Positions 1 to 7,372 of a stretch of 20,290 nt of DNA are shown here, one piece after another. Origin of the DNA: JAICUY01 sp035708065 (lineage in GTDB: Bacteria; Chloroflexota; Limnocylindria; QHBO01). Within the stretch, counting starts at the first letter, position 1; every line of letters begins with the position of its first letter. The notes beneath the pieces were generated by a model. It did no database searches and was not told the DNA's origin. It worked only from the letters and a program-made list of their open reading frames with translations. A program made the translations under genes and the position numbers. The stretch covers positions 1-20,290 of the forward strand of contig DASSTC010000003.1 in assembly GCA_035708065.1 (NCBI GenBank), in the 5' to 3' direction.

Positions 1-468
1 TCGGCCATCGCGGCGGCCCAGGGCAGCTACCAGGTGGCGCGCGACTTCATCGCCACGCGGCATCGATTCGGCATCCGGACCGCGGCGCGCACGCGGCTCA
101 CCGAGGCGGCGACGCACCTCGAGCGAGCGCGCGACCTGGCGGCGACCGACGCCGCCGGCGCCATCGCCGAAGCGCAGCGCGCCGATGCGCTGGCCGACGA
201 CGCCTACGACCTCGCCCGCTCGGATTTCGACGATCGCGGCCGTCCCGGCGGCTTCGGCGGCGGGAGCGGCGGCGACTTCCTGGGCGGGCTGATCATCGGC
301 TCGCTGTTCGGCGGCCGCGGTGGTGGCTGGGGCGGTGGTGGCTGGGGCGGCGGCAGCATCGGTGGCGGGGGATTCGGCGGCGGCGGCTTCGGTGGCGGTG
401 GCGGCCGCGGCTTCGGTGGTGGCTTCGGCGGCGGCGGTGGCGGGCGCGGCGCGGGCGGGGCGTGGTGA
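1..468 (+). CDS. TPM-domain (YgcG-like) protein, C-terminal part only
   Basis: The reading frame is open from base 1 and stops with TGA at 466-468, so this is the 3' end of a gene that begins outside the window. A GTG at 34 is not a real start. The visible part has an Ala/Arg/Glu-rich helical, probably coiled-coil stretch (first ~75 residues). It is followed by a Gly-rich tail with a short hydrophobic patch (FLGGLIIGSLFGG) and runs of GGGG, GGGF and GGGR. This arrangement is what I know from the C-terminus of long TPM-domain proteins: signal peptide, TPM domain, membrane helix, helical region, Gly-rich tail. These are often encoded next to pspA, and pspA follows here after 75 nt. The TPM domain itself is not visible, so the name rests on tail architecture and context. 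The role would be at the cell envelope. One copy of the ACCGATGC octamer (reverse orientation) lies at 356-363. Confidence 0.6.
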   Translation, partial: SAIAAAQGSYQVARDFIATRHRFGIRTAARTRLTEAATHLERARDLAATDAAGAIAEAQRADALADDAYDLARSDFDDRGRPGGFGGGSGGDFLGGLIIGSLFGGRGGGWGGGGWGGGSIGGGGFGGGGFGGGGGRGFGGGFGGGGGGRGAGGAW

Positions 469-543
469 CGCCAGTGCGGCATCGATATTGATTCCGGTGT
501 TCCATCGGTAACCGACGACAACCTGAACGCAAGGAGGCAGACA

Positions 544-1257
544 GTGGCCCAGACGACGATCCTCGGACGCATCGGTCAATTGGTCCGGGCGAACATCAAC
601 GCGATGCTCGACTCGGCCGAGGACCCCGAACGGATGCTCGACCAGCTCGTCCGCGACTTCACCAACAACATCGCCGAGGCCGAGGAGGCCGTGGCCCAGA
701 CGGTCGGCAACCTGCGCCTGACCGAGGACGACGAACGCGAGGCGCAGCAGGCGGCGGTCGAGTGGGGCGACAAGGCCCGCGCGGCATCGAAGAAGGCCGA
801 TTCGCTGCGTGGCGAAGGCAAGGCCGGCGAGGCCGAGAACTTCGACAACCTGGCCCGCGTGGCCCTGCGCCGGCAGGTCAGCCTCGAGGAGCAGATCAAG
901 ACCTTCCGCACGCAGATCGAGCAGCAGACCGAGGTGACCGACAAGCTCAAGGACGGGCTCAACAAGATGCGCGTTAAGCGCGAGGAGCTGGTCCAGAAGC
1001 GCGACGAGCTGGTGAGCCGGGCCAAGATGGCATCGGCGCAGCGGCAGGTGCAGGAGGCCGTGCGCGACGTCTCGGTCATGGACCCCTCGTCGGAGCTCAA
1101 CCGCTTCGAGGAGCGGATCCGGCGCGAGGAGGCGATGGCGCGCGGCATGGCGGAGGTGAGCAGCTCCTCGATCGACGAGCAGTTCGCCTCACTGGACGAC
1201 GCCGATTCGGATGCCGAGGTGGAGGCGCGGCTCCAGGAGCTGAAGGCGGGCGCGTAG
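544..1257 (+). CDS. pspA: PspA/IM30 family membrane-stress protein
   Basis: This 237-aa protein matches the length and composition of PspA/Vipp1 (IM30), an ESCRT-III-superfamily protein that coats and stabilises damaged cytoplasmic membrane. The N-terminus (GRIGQLVRANINAMLDSAEDP, then RMLDQLVRDF) is the typical amphipathic start followed by the family signature. The rest is almost entirely charged heptad-like helix, with long runs of E, K, R, A and Q to about residue 200. A serine-rich linker and a final short helix (VEARLQELKAG) follow, as in other family members. The start is GTG at 544, chosen because AAGGAGG (531-537) sits 6 nt upstream. It probably shares a transcript with the TPM-like gene. 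A 12-bp hairpin at 1289-1318 closes the unit. PspF or other Psp regulators are not nearby, so the trigger is unknown. Confidence 0.93.
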   Translation: MAQTTILGRIGQLVRANINAMLDSAEDPERMLDQLVRDFTNNIAEAEEAVAQTVGNLRLTEDDEREAQQAAVEWGDKARAASKKADSLRGEGKAGEAENFDNLARVALRRQVSLEEQIKTFRTQIEQQTEVTDKLKDGLNKMRVKREELVQKRDELVSRAKMASAQRQVQEAVRDVSVMDPSSELNRFEERIRREEAMARGMAEVSSSSIDEQFASLDDADSDAEVEARLQELKAGA

Positions 1258-1288
1258 CCGTCGACGCGGTTCCCGCGGTTCGCAACAC

Positions 1289-1318
1289 GGCGGCATCGGT
1301 CTGTGAACCGGTGCCGCC
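1289..1318 (+). terminator. 12-bp hairpin after pspA, probable terminator
   Basis: GGCGGCATCGGT (1289-1300) pairs with ACCGGTGCCGCC (1307-1318) across a 6-nt loop. There is one T-G wobble and no other mismatch. It begins 31 nt after the pspA stop codon. The T-tract is poor (TGTGATTCTGT), so it may work as a GC-rich terminator or an mRNA 3' end stabiliser rather than a classic intrinsic terminator. The left arm contains the recurrent motif GCATCGGT followed by C. Confidence 0.55.
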
Positions 1319-1320
1319 TG

Positions 1321-1500
1321 TGATTCTGTCCAGAATCAAACGACTGGGAACCGGACGCTCGCCTGCGTTTGATGCTTCAGGTGACTCAAGACGGCCCGTT
1401 TGACCCAAGCACTCGTGCAAACCGGTCGATTTGACGCTGCGAGTGACTCAGATGCACGACAGCTCAGGACTTCCGGTCATATGAGTCCCGACAGAATCAA
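1321..1500. repeat. Structured intergenic repeat, copy A (four spaced GA(A/C)TCA boxes)
   Basis: The spacer between pspA and the DtxR-type gene has no plausible gene. It holds boxes GAATCAA at 1333, GACTCAA at 1383, GACTCA at 1445 and GAATCAA at 1494, so the steps are 50, 62 and 49 nt. It opens with a small hairpin, TGATTC(6 nt)GAATCA, at 1321-1338. The segments before the boxes resemble each other (TTTGATGCTTCAGGTGACTC at 1368; ATTTGACGCTGCGAGTGACT at 1430), so it looks like an old tandem array. A diverged copy with the same spacing lies at 7373-7565. The function is unknown. Confidence 0.6.
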
Positions 1501-1510
1501 GCGCCGGCGG

Positions 1511-1538
1511 CTGACGTGTGACCACGCCCGGCTAGAAT
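1511..1538 (+). promoter_or_regulatory. Leaderless promoter of the DtxR-type gene
   Basis: A -10 box TAGAAT (1533-1538) lies 6 nt before the ATG at 1545. A weak -35-like CTGACG (1511-1516) lies 16 nt further up. With normal -10 spacing, transcription would begin at the A of the ATG, giving a leaderless mRNA. No Shine-Dalgarno sequence is visible, which fits. Confidence 0.55.
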
Positions 1539-1544
1539 CGGCCG

Positions 1545-2300
1545 ATGGCCAGCACCCCGCAACCCGAGACGCCGATCAGCGACGTGGCCGCGGAGTACCT
1601 GATGACCATCCGCTACATGCGCGGCGAGGGTCAGCCGGTCATCGCCGCCCGCCTCGCGGAGCGGCTCCAGGTCAGCGCGCCGACCGTCAGCGAGACGCTG
1701 AACCGGCTGGTGCGGGACGGGCTGCTGAGCATCGACGAGCAGACCAGGCAGCTGGAGCTCACCGACCGCGGCCGAACGGTCGCCGAGCGCACCTTCAGAC
1801 GCCACGCGTTGAGCGAGTGGCTGCTCACCGAGGTGATCGGCCTGGGCTGGGCGGAAGCCGATGACGAGGCGCACCATCTCCAGCACGCCCTGAGCGAGCG
1901 GGTCACCGACAAGATCGACGAGCTGCTCGGTCGCCCGCCGACCTGCCCGCACGGCAACCCGATCCCGCGCGAGGGCCGCACCCCCGAGCGCCCGGCCGGC
2001 ATCCCCCTCAGCGAGGCACGACCGAACGAGGAGATCACGATCCTGCGCGTGACCGAGGAGGCGGAGGAGGACGCGCGGCTGCTCACGTTCCTGCAGGAGC
2101 ACGGCATCCGGCCTGGTGCCGTCTTCACCACCACCGACGTGAGCGAGCACATCGGCACCATGACCCTCGACCGAGGAGGCAGGAAGGTCACGCTCGGGCT
2201 GGTGGCGGCGCAGAAGCTGCGCATCCTGGAGGGACGCGCGGACCCGAGCCTGTTCCACGCCGTGCCGGAGCGCGCTCGGCTGGCCGCGCCGGCATCCTGA
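1545..2300 (+). CDS. DtxR/MntR-family metal-dependent transcriptional regulator with FeoA-like domain
   Basis: 251 aa with the full three-part layout of the iron/manganese regulators DtxR, IdeR and MntR. Residues ~10-75 are a winged helix-turn-helix (VAAEYLMTIRYM, AARLAERLQVSAPTVSETLNRLVRDGLL, then LELTDRGR). Residues ~76-135 are the dimerisation and metal-binding region, with HALSEWLLTEVIGLGW and the following Asp/Glu/His cluster EADDEAHHLQHALSE. A C-terminal SH3-like FeoA domain (~165-235) ends near LGLVAAQKLRIL. The extended linker TCPHGNPIP is a family hallmark. The protein would repress metal-uptake or storage genes when loaded with Fe(II) or Mn(II). No metal transporter is in the window, and I found no clear DtxR-box palindrome nearby. 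The start is ATG at 1545, placed by the leaderless -10 box. Confidence 0.93.
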   Translation: MASTPQPETPISDVAAEYLMTIRYMRGEGQPVIAARLAERLQVSAPTVSETLNRLVRDGLLSIDEQTRQLELTDRGRTVAERTFRRHALSEWLLTEVIGLGWAEADDEAHHLQHALSERVTDKIDELLGRPPTCPHGNPIPREGRTPERPAGIPLSEARPNEEITILRVTEEAEEDARLLTFLQEHGIRPGAVFTTTDVSEHIGTMTLDRGGRKVTLGLVAAQKLRILEGRADPSLFHAVPERARLAAPAS

Positions 2301-2305
2301 TTTGC

Positions 2306-2352
2306 TAGCATGCGCGGTGAATCCCACCGCACGGAGAGCCGCTTCGGCATGA
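2306..2352 (+). promoter_or_regulatory. -10 box plus possible 11-codon leader ORF before the small membrane protein
   Basis: TAGCAT (2306-2311) looks like a -10 box. Five nt later GTG (2317) opens an 11-codon frame (V N P T A R R A A S A). It ends with TGA at 2350-2352, overlapping the ATG at 2349 as ATGA. A GGAGAG at 2333-2338 could also serve the main ATG directly. Whether the leader peptide is made cannot be told from sequence. Confidence 0.35.
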
Positions 2353-2552
2353 CCACGGATCGAGGCAAGAAGGCCGTCATCGCGACGATCGCGACCGTGC
2401 TGTGGCTCGGCTACATGGTCATCGGCCTGTGGCTGCTCAACACCTACGCCCCGACGACCGGCGGCGAAGGCCCCGACGGCGCCGCCGCATTCCTGGGCCT
2501 GGTGGGTGGCGTGGTCGTCGTCGGCCTGATCATGTGGGCCGCGTCCGAATAA
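2349..2552 (+). CDS. Small two-helix membrane protein, hypothetical
   Basis: 67 aa from the ATG at 2349. Residues ~8-30 (VIATIATVLWLGYMVIGLWLL) and ~43-64 (AAFLGLVGGVVVVGLIMW) are strongly hydrophobic. The protein is therefore two transmembrane helices joined by a short Gly/Asp/Pro loop, with a basic N-terminus (TDRGKK) that should stay cytoplasmic. I do not recognise the family. An in-frame ATG at 2310 would add 13 polar residues, but that ATG overlaps the TAGCAT -10 box, so I prefer 2349, which has GGAGAG 10 nt upstream. It follows the DtxR-type gene by 48 nt and precedes the GNAT gene by 22 nt. The three genes may be co-transcribed or separately started. Confidence 0.65.
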   Translation: MTTDRGKKAVIATIATVLWLGYMVIGLWLLNTYAPTTGGEGPDGAAAFLGLVGGVVVVGLIMWAASE

Positions 2553-2574
2553 CGCCCCCAGCCTCCATAGACCG

Positions 2575-3543
2575 ATGCCCCCGCTGACCGATCCTTCCCT
2601 GACGCTGCGCCCCGGCTCGCTGGCCGATGCCCAGGCGGTCGCCGACCTGATCAACGCCGCCGATGACCACGACTACGGCGCGCACGACGTCACCGTCGAC
2701 GACATCCTCGAGGAGATGGGCGGTACCGATGCCCAGCACGACCTCCGACTCGTCTGGCGCGACGGACAGCTCGTGGGGATGGGCGGCGTCCAGCCGCGCG
2801 CCGGGGTCCGATTCACGACGACGATCTACGTGCATCCCGACGCGCGGCGCCAGGGCATCGGCACCCAGATGCTCCGCTTCGCCGAGGAGCGCGCCGATGC
2901 CCACGCGCCGAAGGCACCGGCCGACGCCCAGCTGTCGATCGTCGGCTGGGTGAACGCCGAGCAGCCCGAGATGGTCGGCTGGGCGGAGCACCGCGGCTAC
3001 GAACGCGTCCGCGACTTCCTGCGCATGCAGATCCAGCTCGACGAGCGGCCGCGGGCGCCGCGCTGGCCGGAGGGTGTCAGCGTGCGGACGTATCAGCCCG
3101 ACGACGCGCGGCCGCTGTTCCATGCGGTCGAGGAGGCGTTCAGCGACCACTGGGGTCACCTGCCGATGGAGTTCGACGACTGGATGCGCCGAACCGAACG
3201 GTCCGACTTCGACCCGACCCTGTGGTTCCTGGCGACCGAGGGCGACGAGATCGTGGCCATGTCGCTCGCCGCGCTGATGGTGCCCGACGGCGGTTGGGTC
3301 GGCAGCGTCGGCGTGCGACGGCCGTGGCGGCAGCGCGGCATCGCGCGGGCGCTGCTGCTCGAGACGTTCGGAGAGCTGTACCGGCGCGGCCGGCGCTGGG
3401 CGGCGCTCGGCGTCGACGCGGATTCGCTGACCGGCGCGACGCGGCTCTACGAGTCGGTCGGGATGCGCGTCCGCGAGCGCCACGCGCAGATGCGCAAGAT
3501 CATCCGCGACGGCCGCGAGATCGAGATCAGCTCGATCGACTAG
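2575..3543 (+). CDS. Tandem GNAT-domain N-acetyltransferase
   Basis: 322 aa with two GNAT folds in a row. The first domain (~8-150) carries the acetyl-CoA pyrophosphate-binding motif in VHPDARRQGIGTQML. The second (~165-310) carries it in VRRPWRQRGIARALLLETF and has the usual C-terminal NxxAxxLYxxxGM-like end (SLTGATRLYESVGMRV). Both signal motifs are intact, so neither copy is obviously dead. Length and duplication resemble mycothiol synthase MshD (about 300-320 aa), but many other double-GNAT proteins exist and the substrate is unknown. The ATG at 2575 lies inside the sequence ATAGACCGATGCCC, the same 14 bases that surround the start of the gene at 15987. No Shine-Dalgarno sequence is evident. 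It meets the nitrilase-like gene stop to stop with no gap. Confidence 0.88.
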   Translation: MPPLTDPSLTLRPGSLADAQAVADLINAADDHDYGAHDVTVDDILEEMGGTDAQHDLRLVWRDGQLVGMGGVQPRAGVRFTTTIYVHPDARRQGIGTQMLRFAEERADAHAPKAPADAQLSIVGWVNAEQPEMVGWAEHRGYERVRDFLRMQIQLDERPRAPRWPEGVSVRTYQPDDARPLFHAVEEAFSDHWGHLPMEFDDWMRRTERSDFDPTLWFLATEGDEIVAMSLAALMVPDGGWVGSVGVRRPWRQRGIARALLLETFGELYRRGRRWAALGVDADSLTGATRLYESVGMRVRERHAQMRKIIRDGREIEISSID

Positions 3544-4428
3544 CTACTCGACGTCGCCCGAGAACAGGGTCGCCGAGGGCGGATGCTCACGGTCGACGCC
3601 CGGCTGCAGCAGCCGCTCGTAGAGGCCCGGCCGTCGGTCGGCGATCGTGTCCCACTCGTGCTCGCCGGGTCGCTTGCGGACGTGGGTGACGCGCGCCGCC
3701 TCGACGTCGACCTCGCCATATAGGATCTCCTCGCGATCGTCGCTGGCGACGCCGAGCCGCTTGCCGTTGAAGTCGACGAACACCGAGCGGCCCATGAAGT
3801 CGGTGCCGCCCTCGCTGCCGACGCGGTCCGCGGCGAGCAGATAGCAGTGGTTCTCGGCGGCGCGCGCCGGCGCGAACAGGTCCGGGTGGAACTCGACGCC
3901 GACCGGCCAGTTGGTCGGCAGCGCGATGAGGTCCGCACCGTCGAGCGCGCAGATGCGCGCCGCCTCCGGGAAGCGCAGGTCGTAGCAGATCAGCACGCCC
4001 ACCCGCATCCCGGCCAGCTCGACCACCGCCGGCGCGTTCGGGCCGGGGGTCGCGAAGCGGTCGATCCCCAGGTAGGGGAGATGCATCTTGCGGTAGCGGA
4101 ACCGTTGACCGTCGGGCGCCAGGACGAGCGCAACGTTGAAGATCTCGTCGCCCTCCGCCTCGAGCGTGCCGCAGATGACGGCCATCCCCAGCGACGACGA
4201 CATCTCGGCGAGCCGGTCCGCCGCAACGGCCGACGCCCGCCGGGCCACCGGCATCGCCTCGTCGAGCGATGCGAAGCCGTAGCCGGTCACGGAGGCCTCG
4301 GGCACGACCGCCAGTGCGGCGCCGCCCTGCTGTGCATCGGTCAGGAAGCGGGAGATGAGCTCGAGGTTACGGTCGACCTCGCCGAGCGCGGGGTCGATCT
4401 GGCAGGCAGCCACGCGGACGGTCGTCAT
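3544..4428 (-). CDS. Nitrilase-superfamily carbon-nitrogen hydrolase
   Basis: 294 aa with the complete Glu-Lys-Cys catalytic triad of the CN-hydrolase fold: E44 in VVPEASVTGY, K114 in YRKMHLPYLG and C148 in LICYDLRFPE. The N-terminus RVAACQIDPALGEVDRNLE is also typical. Length fits the amidase/carbamoylase/omega-amidase branches. Such enzymes hydrolyse amide or carbamoyl bonds in the cytoplasm, but the branch and substrate cannot be fixed by eye. The start is ATG at 4428. On the minus strand TAGGAT sits exactly 6 nt before it with ACCG just before the ATG, which fits a leaderless transcript. It is divergent from the propeller-protein gene and convergent with the GNAT gene. The two stop codons abut (3541-3543 and 3544-3546). 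Confidence 0.92.
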   Translation of the reverse strand: MTTVRVAACQIDPALGEVDRNLELISRFLTDAQQGGAALAVVPEASVTGYGFASLDEAMPVARRASAVAADRLAEMSSSLGMAVICGTLEAEGDEIFNVALVLAPDGQRFRYRKMHLPYLGIDRFATPGPNAPAVVELAGMRVGVLICYDLRFPEAARICALDGADLIALPTNWPVGVEFHPDLFAPARAAENHCYLLAADRVGSEGGTDFMGRSVFVDFNGKRLGVASDDREEILYGEVDVEAARVTHVRKRPGEHEWDTIADRRPGLYERLLQPGVDREHPPSATLFSGDVE

Positions 4429-4434
4429 CGGTCA

Positions 4435-4454
4435 ATCCTACCCTTCGGTATCAT
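4435..4454. promoter_or_regulatory. Back-to-back -10 boxes of a divergent promoter pair
   Basis: Minus-strand TAGGAT (4440-4435) lies 6 nt before the hydrolase ATG (4428). Plus-strand TATCAT (4449-4454) lies 7 nt before a GTG at 4462. Only 8 nt separate the two boxes, so the two promoters overlap and probably interfere or share control. Confidence 0.5.
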
Positions 4455-4461
4455 GGCCGGC

Positions 4462-4494
4462 GTGAGCCGAGCCGCCAGTGCGGACCGCCGATGA
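4462..4494 (+). CDS. Possible 10-codon leaderless leader peptide
   Basis: GTG at 4462, 7 nt after TATCAT, opens V S R A A S A D R R and stops with TGA at 4492-4494. That stop overlaps the ATG of the next gene (4491) as ATGA. The main gene has no Shine-Dalgarno sequence, so reinitiation after this micro-ORF is a plausible route. The residues RAASA also occur in the leader at 2317-2352. This is an inference; it could be chance. Confidence 0.3.
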   Translation: MSRAASADRR

Positions 4495-5999
4495 CCGGGC
4501 CGCGCGACCCTGACGAGTGGCTGACTCAGCCGAACGACTCGTCCTACGACTCCTCCCGCGACGCGTCGTGGGACACCGGCCGCGACCCCGGCTGGGACGA
4601 TCCCGCCTGGCCGCGGCGCGACTGGCCGGATCGCGATTGGCCGGAGCGCGACGTCGCTGAGTGGACGTCCCCCTGGCGAGACCGCGCGGCCGAGCAGGAG
4701 GCGACCGAACAGCAGGCGACCGAGCAGCGGGCGACCGAGCAGCCGACCCCCGGACAGCCGCTTGCCGACCTGCCGGCGGTCGAGACCGGCGAGGCCGATG
4801 CATCGGTCCAGGCCGGGCCGGAATGGGATATCCGCAAGCTCGGGGAACGAAGAAAGCCGACGACCGCGGAACAGGCCGTGCCCTGGCTGATCGCGATCAT
4901 CCTCGCGCTGGCCGGGATGGTGATCGTGCTGCTGGCGCTGATCTACACGAACGATAACGGCGCCGGCCTGCCCAAGCCGACCGGCGTCGGGCTGGTGGAT
5001 GGGCACCAGCCGAGCGGCTCGACGGTGCCGAGCCTCCAGCCATCCGCCACACCGTCGCCCGGCACGTCGAACCCGAGCCCGAGCCAGAGCGAGGCGCCGA
5101 CCGCGACGCCGACGCCGGCGCCGTCCTATCCGCCGCTCGAGATGACCTACCTGAGCCGCAACTCGGCGACGTCGCCGATCTACCTGTTCCGCCGCGACTT
5201 CGCCAAGAAGGTCGAGGCCGACGACATCGCGCAGGCCGAGCAGGGGATCGCCAGCTTCGCCTGGGCGCCGGACGGCACGGTCGGGGCGGCGCTGATCGGC
5301 GGATCGGTCGGTCGGGTGGTGGCGATCGAGCCGAAGAGCAGCAAGCGGGCGCTGATCGACGGAGTCGCCGAGATCACCTTCGGCCAGGACGCCACGACGG
5401 TGTACGCGGTGAAGATCACGACCTCGGGCGGCAAGGACACCGCCGAGGTGCTGGCGGTCGACTACGCCTCCGGCAAGGCCAAGGCGCTCACCTCGTTCAG
5501 CTACCCGCACCCGCAGATCTTCCGCGACCCCCTCCTCACGGAGGCCGCCTTCACCGATGACGGCGGCACGGTGCGCATGTGGCCGACGACGGACGGCAAC
5601 CTCGTGCTGTGGATCCTCGGCGCCCCGGCGACCTATCGCGTCGACCCGATGGACGGCACGCTCTCCGAGGTGACCCGCCAGCCGACGTTGTGGTCGCCCG
5701 ACGGCAAGCGCCGCGTCACGACGAAGCTGAGCAACGGCGTGACGACGCTCACGCTGAAGAACCGCGACGACGTGTCGCAGGCATCGGTCAGGGTGAACGG
5801 CCTGGTGAGCCACCTGCGCTGGTCGGCCGACAACTCGGAGGTCGTCTTCACCCTCGGTCGGCTCGGGCACAACGGCGGCGTGATCCAGGATCTCTACATC
5901 TGGGAGCTGCAGGACGGCAAGGCACCCCTGCCGATCACCTCGAACGGGACCTCGTTCGGCGCGGAATGGATGGGTGCGGCACAATCGTGGGACCCATGA
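4491..5999 (+). CDS. Single-pass membrane protein with extracytoplasmic beta-propeller-like domain
   Basis: 502 aa. Residues 1-~120 are a cytoplasmic, low-complexity region rich in D, W, R, P and Q, with DWP(D/E)RDW repeats near 45-52 and four ATEQ repeats around 68-84. One transmembrane helix follows at ~130-150 (PWLIAIILALAGMVIVLLALIY). Next comes a Pro/Ser/Thr-rich linker (~160-215), typical of wall-spanning stretches. The remainder (~220-495) has repeated short beta-rich blocks containing WAPDG, WSPDGKRRV and WSADNSEVVF, as in TolB/WD40-type propellers. This is a type II topology with the propeller outside. No enzyme motif is visible, so binding or sensing is likelier than catalysis. Only the ATG at 4491 fits this frame near the promoter, and it lacks an SD. 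Its TGA overlaps the next start (ATGA, 5996-5999). Confidence 0.75.
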   Translation: MTGPRDPDEWLTQPNDSSYDSSRDASWDTGRDPGWDDPAWPRRDWPDRDWPERDVAEWTSPWRDRAAEQEATEQQATEQRATEQPTPGQPLADLPAVETGEADASVQAGPEWDIRKLGERRKPTTAEQAVPWLIAIILALAGMVIVLLALIYTNDNGAGLPKPTGVGLVDGHQPSGSTVPSLQPSATPSPGTSNPSPSQSEAPTATPTPAPSYPPLEMTYLSRNSATSPIYLFRRDFAKKVEADDIAQAEQGIASFAWAPDGTVGAALIGGSVGRVVAIEPKSSKRALIDGVAEITFGQDATTVYAVKITTSGGKDTAEVLAVDYASGKAKALTSFSYPHPQIFRDPLLTEAAFTDDGGTVRMWPTTDGNLVLWILGAPATYRVDPMDGTLSEVTRQPTLWSPDGKRRVTTKLSNGVTTLTLKNRDDVSQASVRVNGLVSHLRWSADNSEVVFTLGRLGHNGGVIQDLYIWELQDGKAPLPITSNGTSFGAEWMGAAQSWDP

Positions 6000-6352
6000 G
6001 CCCACTCCAGGAGATCATCAACCCCATCGGCGTCGAGCTCGACGAGACCGCACGCCTCATGCGCATCCGCTGGGACGACGGCCATCTCGGCCTCTGGCAC
6101 TGGGAGGCGCTGCGCCGCGCCTGCCCCTGCGCGCTGTGCTCCGGCGAGGGCAACATCCCCGGCGTGGTGACGCTCGATATGGTCTTCACCCCGCAGCAGA
6201 CCACGCTCGAGCGGGTGAAATGGATCGGCCGATACGCCCTGGCTCCCATCTGGGCCGACGGCCACGACACCGGCCTGTTCACCTACCAGAAGCTGCGTGG
6301 CATGTGCCAGTGCGAGGAGCACGCCGCCGCCTCTGCCGGGGCCGATGCCTGA
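5996..6352 (+). CDS. DUF971 / gamma-butyrobetaine hydroxylase-like N-terminal domain protein
   Basis: 118 aa. The core WDDGHLGLWHWEALRRACPC, then ALC, and the distal CQCEEH are the conserved cysteine-bearing blocks of DUF971. In other proteins this fold precedes the catalytic part of gamma-butyrobetaine hydroxylase or is fused to Mrp/ApbC-type ATPases. Four Cys (CPCALC plus CQC) are available to bind zinc or an iron-sulfur cluster. Stand-alone DUF971 proteins have no firmly assigned function; a link to Fe-S metabolism is the usual suggestion. The start is ATG at 5996, which overlaps the previous stop by 4 nt and implies translational coupling with the propeller gene. The next gene starts 9 or 18 nt after its stop. 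Confidence 0.88.
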   Translation: MSPLQEIINPIGVELDETARLMRIRWDDGHLGLWHWEALRRACPCALCSGEGNIPGVVTLDMVFTPQQTTLERVKWIGRYALAPIWADGHDTGLFTYQKLRGMCQCEEHAAASAGADA

Positions 6353-6370
6353 GGCGCTCATTTGAGCCCG

Positions 6371-7354
6371 ATGCCTGACGGTCGCGGCGGGCTCCTGCTC
6401 GTCCACGCGCACCCGGACGACGAGGCGATGGGCACCGGCGGGGTCATCGCCCGGTGCATCGCCGAGGGCATCCGCGTCGACCTCGTCACGTGTACCGGTG
6501 GCGAGGAGGGCGAGATCCACGACCCGGCGTTGGATCCTGCCGAGGCCGCGCCGCGCCTGGCGGCGATCCGCGCCGAGGAGCTCGCCTGCGCGCTCGATGC
6601 GCTCGGCGACGGGGCGGTGAACTTCCATCCGCTCGGCTACCGCGACAGCGGGATGATGGGCACCGAGGCCAACGCTCGGGCGGACGCCTTCTGGAACGCC
6701 GACCTGGACGTCGCGACCGGCCGGCTGGTGTCGATCGTTCGCTCGGTGCGCCCCGCGGTGATCATCAGCTACGACAGCAACGGCAACTACGGTCACCCCG
6801 ACCACATCAACGCCTACCGCATCGCGCGCGGCGCCTTTGAGGCCGCCGGCGATCCCGCCCGCTACCCCGATGCCGGCGTCCCGCACACCGTCGCCAAGCG
6901 CTACGAGGTCGCCTTCTCGCGCGAGCACTGGTTCGAGATCATGCGCGAGATGCAGTCGCGCGGGATCAAGCTTCCCTGGGACTTCGACGATTCGCTGGCG
7001 GCGGGGAGCGACGCCGCCGCCGCAGCGCCGGGCGCCGATGAGCTCAACCCGACGAACGTCGAAGCGCTGCGGCAGGTGGGCGAGGATCTCGCCGAGGGCG
7101 AGGCGCCCCCCGAGGACTTCGGCACGCCCGAGGCACTGATCACCACCCGGGTCGACGTATCGGCCTACCTCGATCGCAAGCGCGCCTGCATGGACTGCCA
7201 CAAGACGCAGCGCCAGGACATGGGCTGGGTCCTCGACCTGCCGCCCGACCTCGGCGACCGCGTGCTCACGCCGGAGCGCTTCGTCCTCGCCCAGTGGCAG
7301 CACCACGAGATCCCCGAGGGCCTGCGCGAGGAATCCCTCTTCGACGGTCTCTGA
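6371..7354 (+). CDS. PIG-L/LmbE-family zinc deacetylase, MshB/Mca-like
   Basis: 327 aa from the ATG at 6371. The zinc-binding signature HAHPDDE is at the N-terminus and the second metal motif GHPDH is near residue ~140. The blocks VTCTGGEEGE, YRDSGMMGT and YDSNGNYGHPDH match the pattern I know from MshB (the deacetylase of mycothiol synthesis) and Mca (mycothiol-conjugate amidase). At about 330 aa it is slightly longer than these (~290-300). There is an Ala/Asp-rich insert around 215-240 and a C-terminal segment with ACMDCHKTQRQDMGW. It would remove an acetyl or acyl group from an amino sugar in the cytoplasm. A TTG at 6362 in the same frame is an alternative start: its TTGA overlaps the stop of a 6-codon frame beginning at 6345. 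It probably belongs to the operon starting at 4491. Confidence 0.85.
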   Translation: MPDGRGGLLLVHAHPDDEAMGTGGVIARCIAEGIRVDLVTCTGGEEGEIHDPALDPAEAAPRLAAIRAEELACALDALGDGAVNFHPLGYRDSGMMGTEANARADAFWNADLDVATGRLVSIVRSVRPAVIISYDSNGNYGHPDHINAYRIARGAFEAAGDPARYPDAGVPHTVAKRYEVAFSREHWFEIMREMQSRGIKLPWDFDDSLAAGSDAAAAAPGADELNPTNVEALRQVGEDLAEGEAPPEDFGTPEALITTRVDVSAYLDRKRACMDCHKTQRQDMGWVLDLPPDLGDRVLTPERFVLAQWQHHEIPEGLREESLFDGL

Positions 7355-7372
7355 GCTGGCCGCCGCGCGCCG

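Noticed and set aside
34..468. GTG at 34 as the start of a 144-aa Gly-rich protein
   Set aside because: The frame is open to base 1 and the preceding residues continue the same helical region, so the gene begins upstream of the window.
204..572. Pro/Arg-rich frames opposite the Gly-rich tail
   Set aside because: They are the antisense of GGN codon runs; no start signal or family match.
1258..1544. A DtxR-box operator for autoregulation
   Set aside because: I found no palindrome resembling TTAGGTTAGCCTAACCTAA. Only the GA(A/C)TCA boxes are present, and these also occur far from any metalloregulator.
2310..2552. ATG at 2310 as the start of the small membrane protein
   Set aside because: That ATG overlaps the -10 box TAGCAT. 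The ATG at 2349 has a GGAGAG at a good distance.
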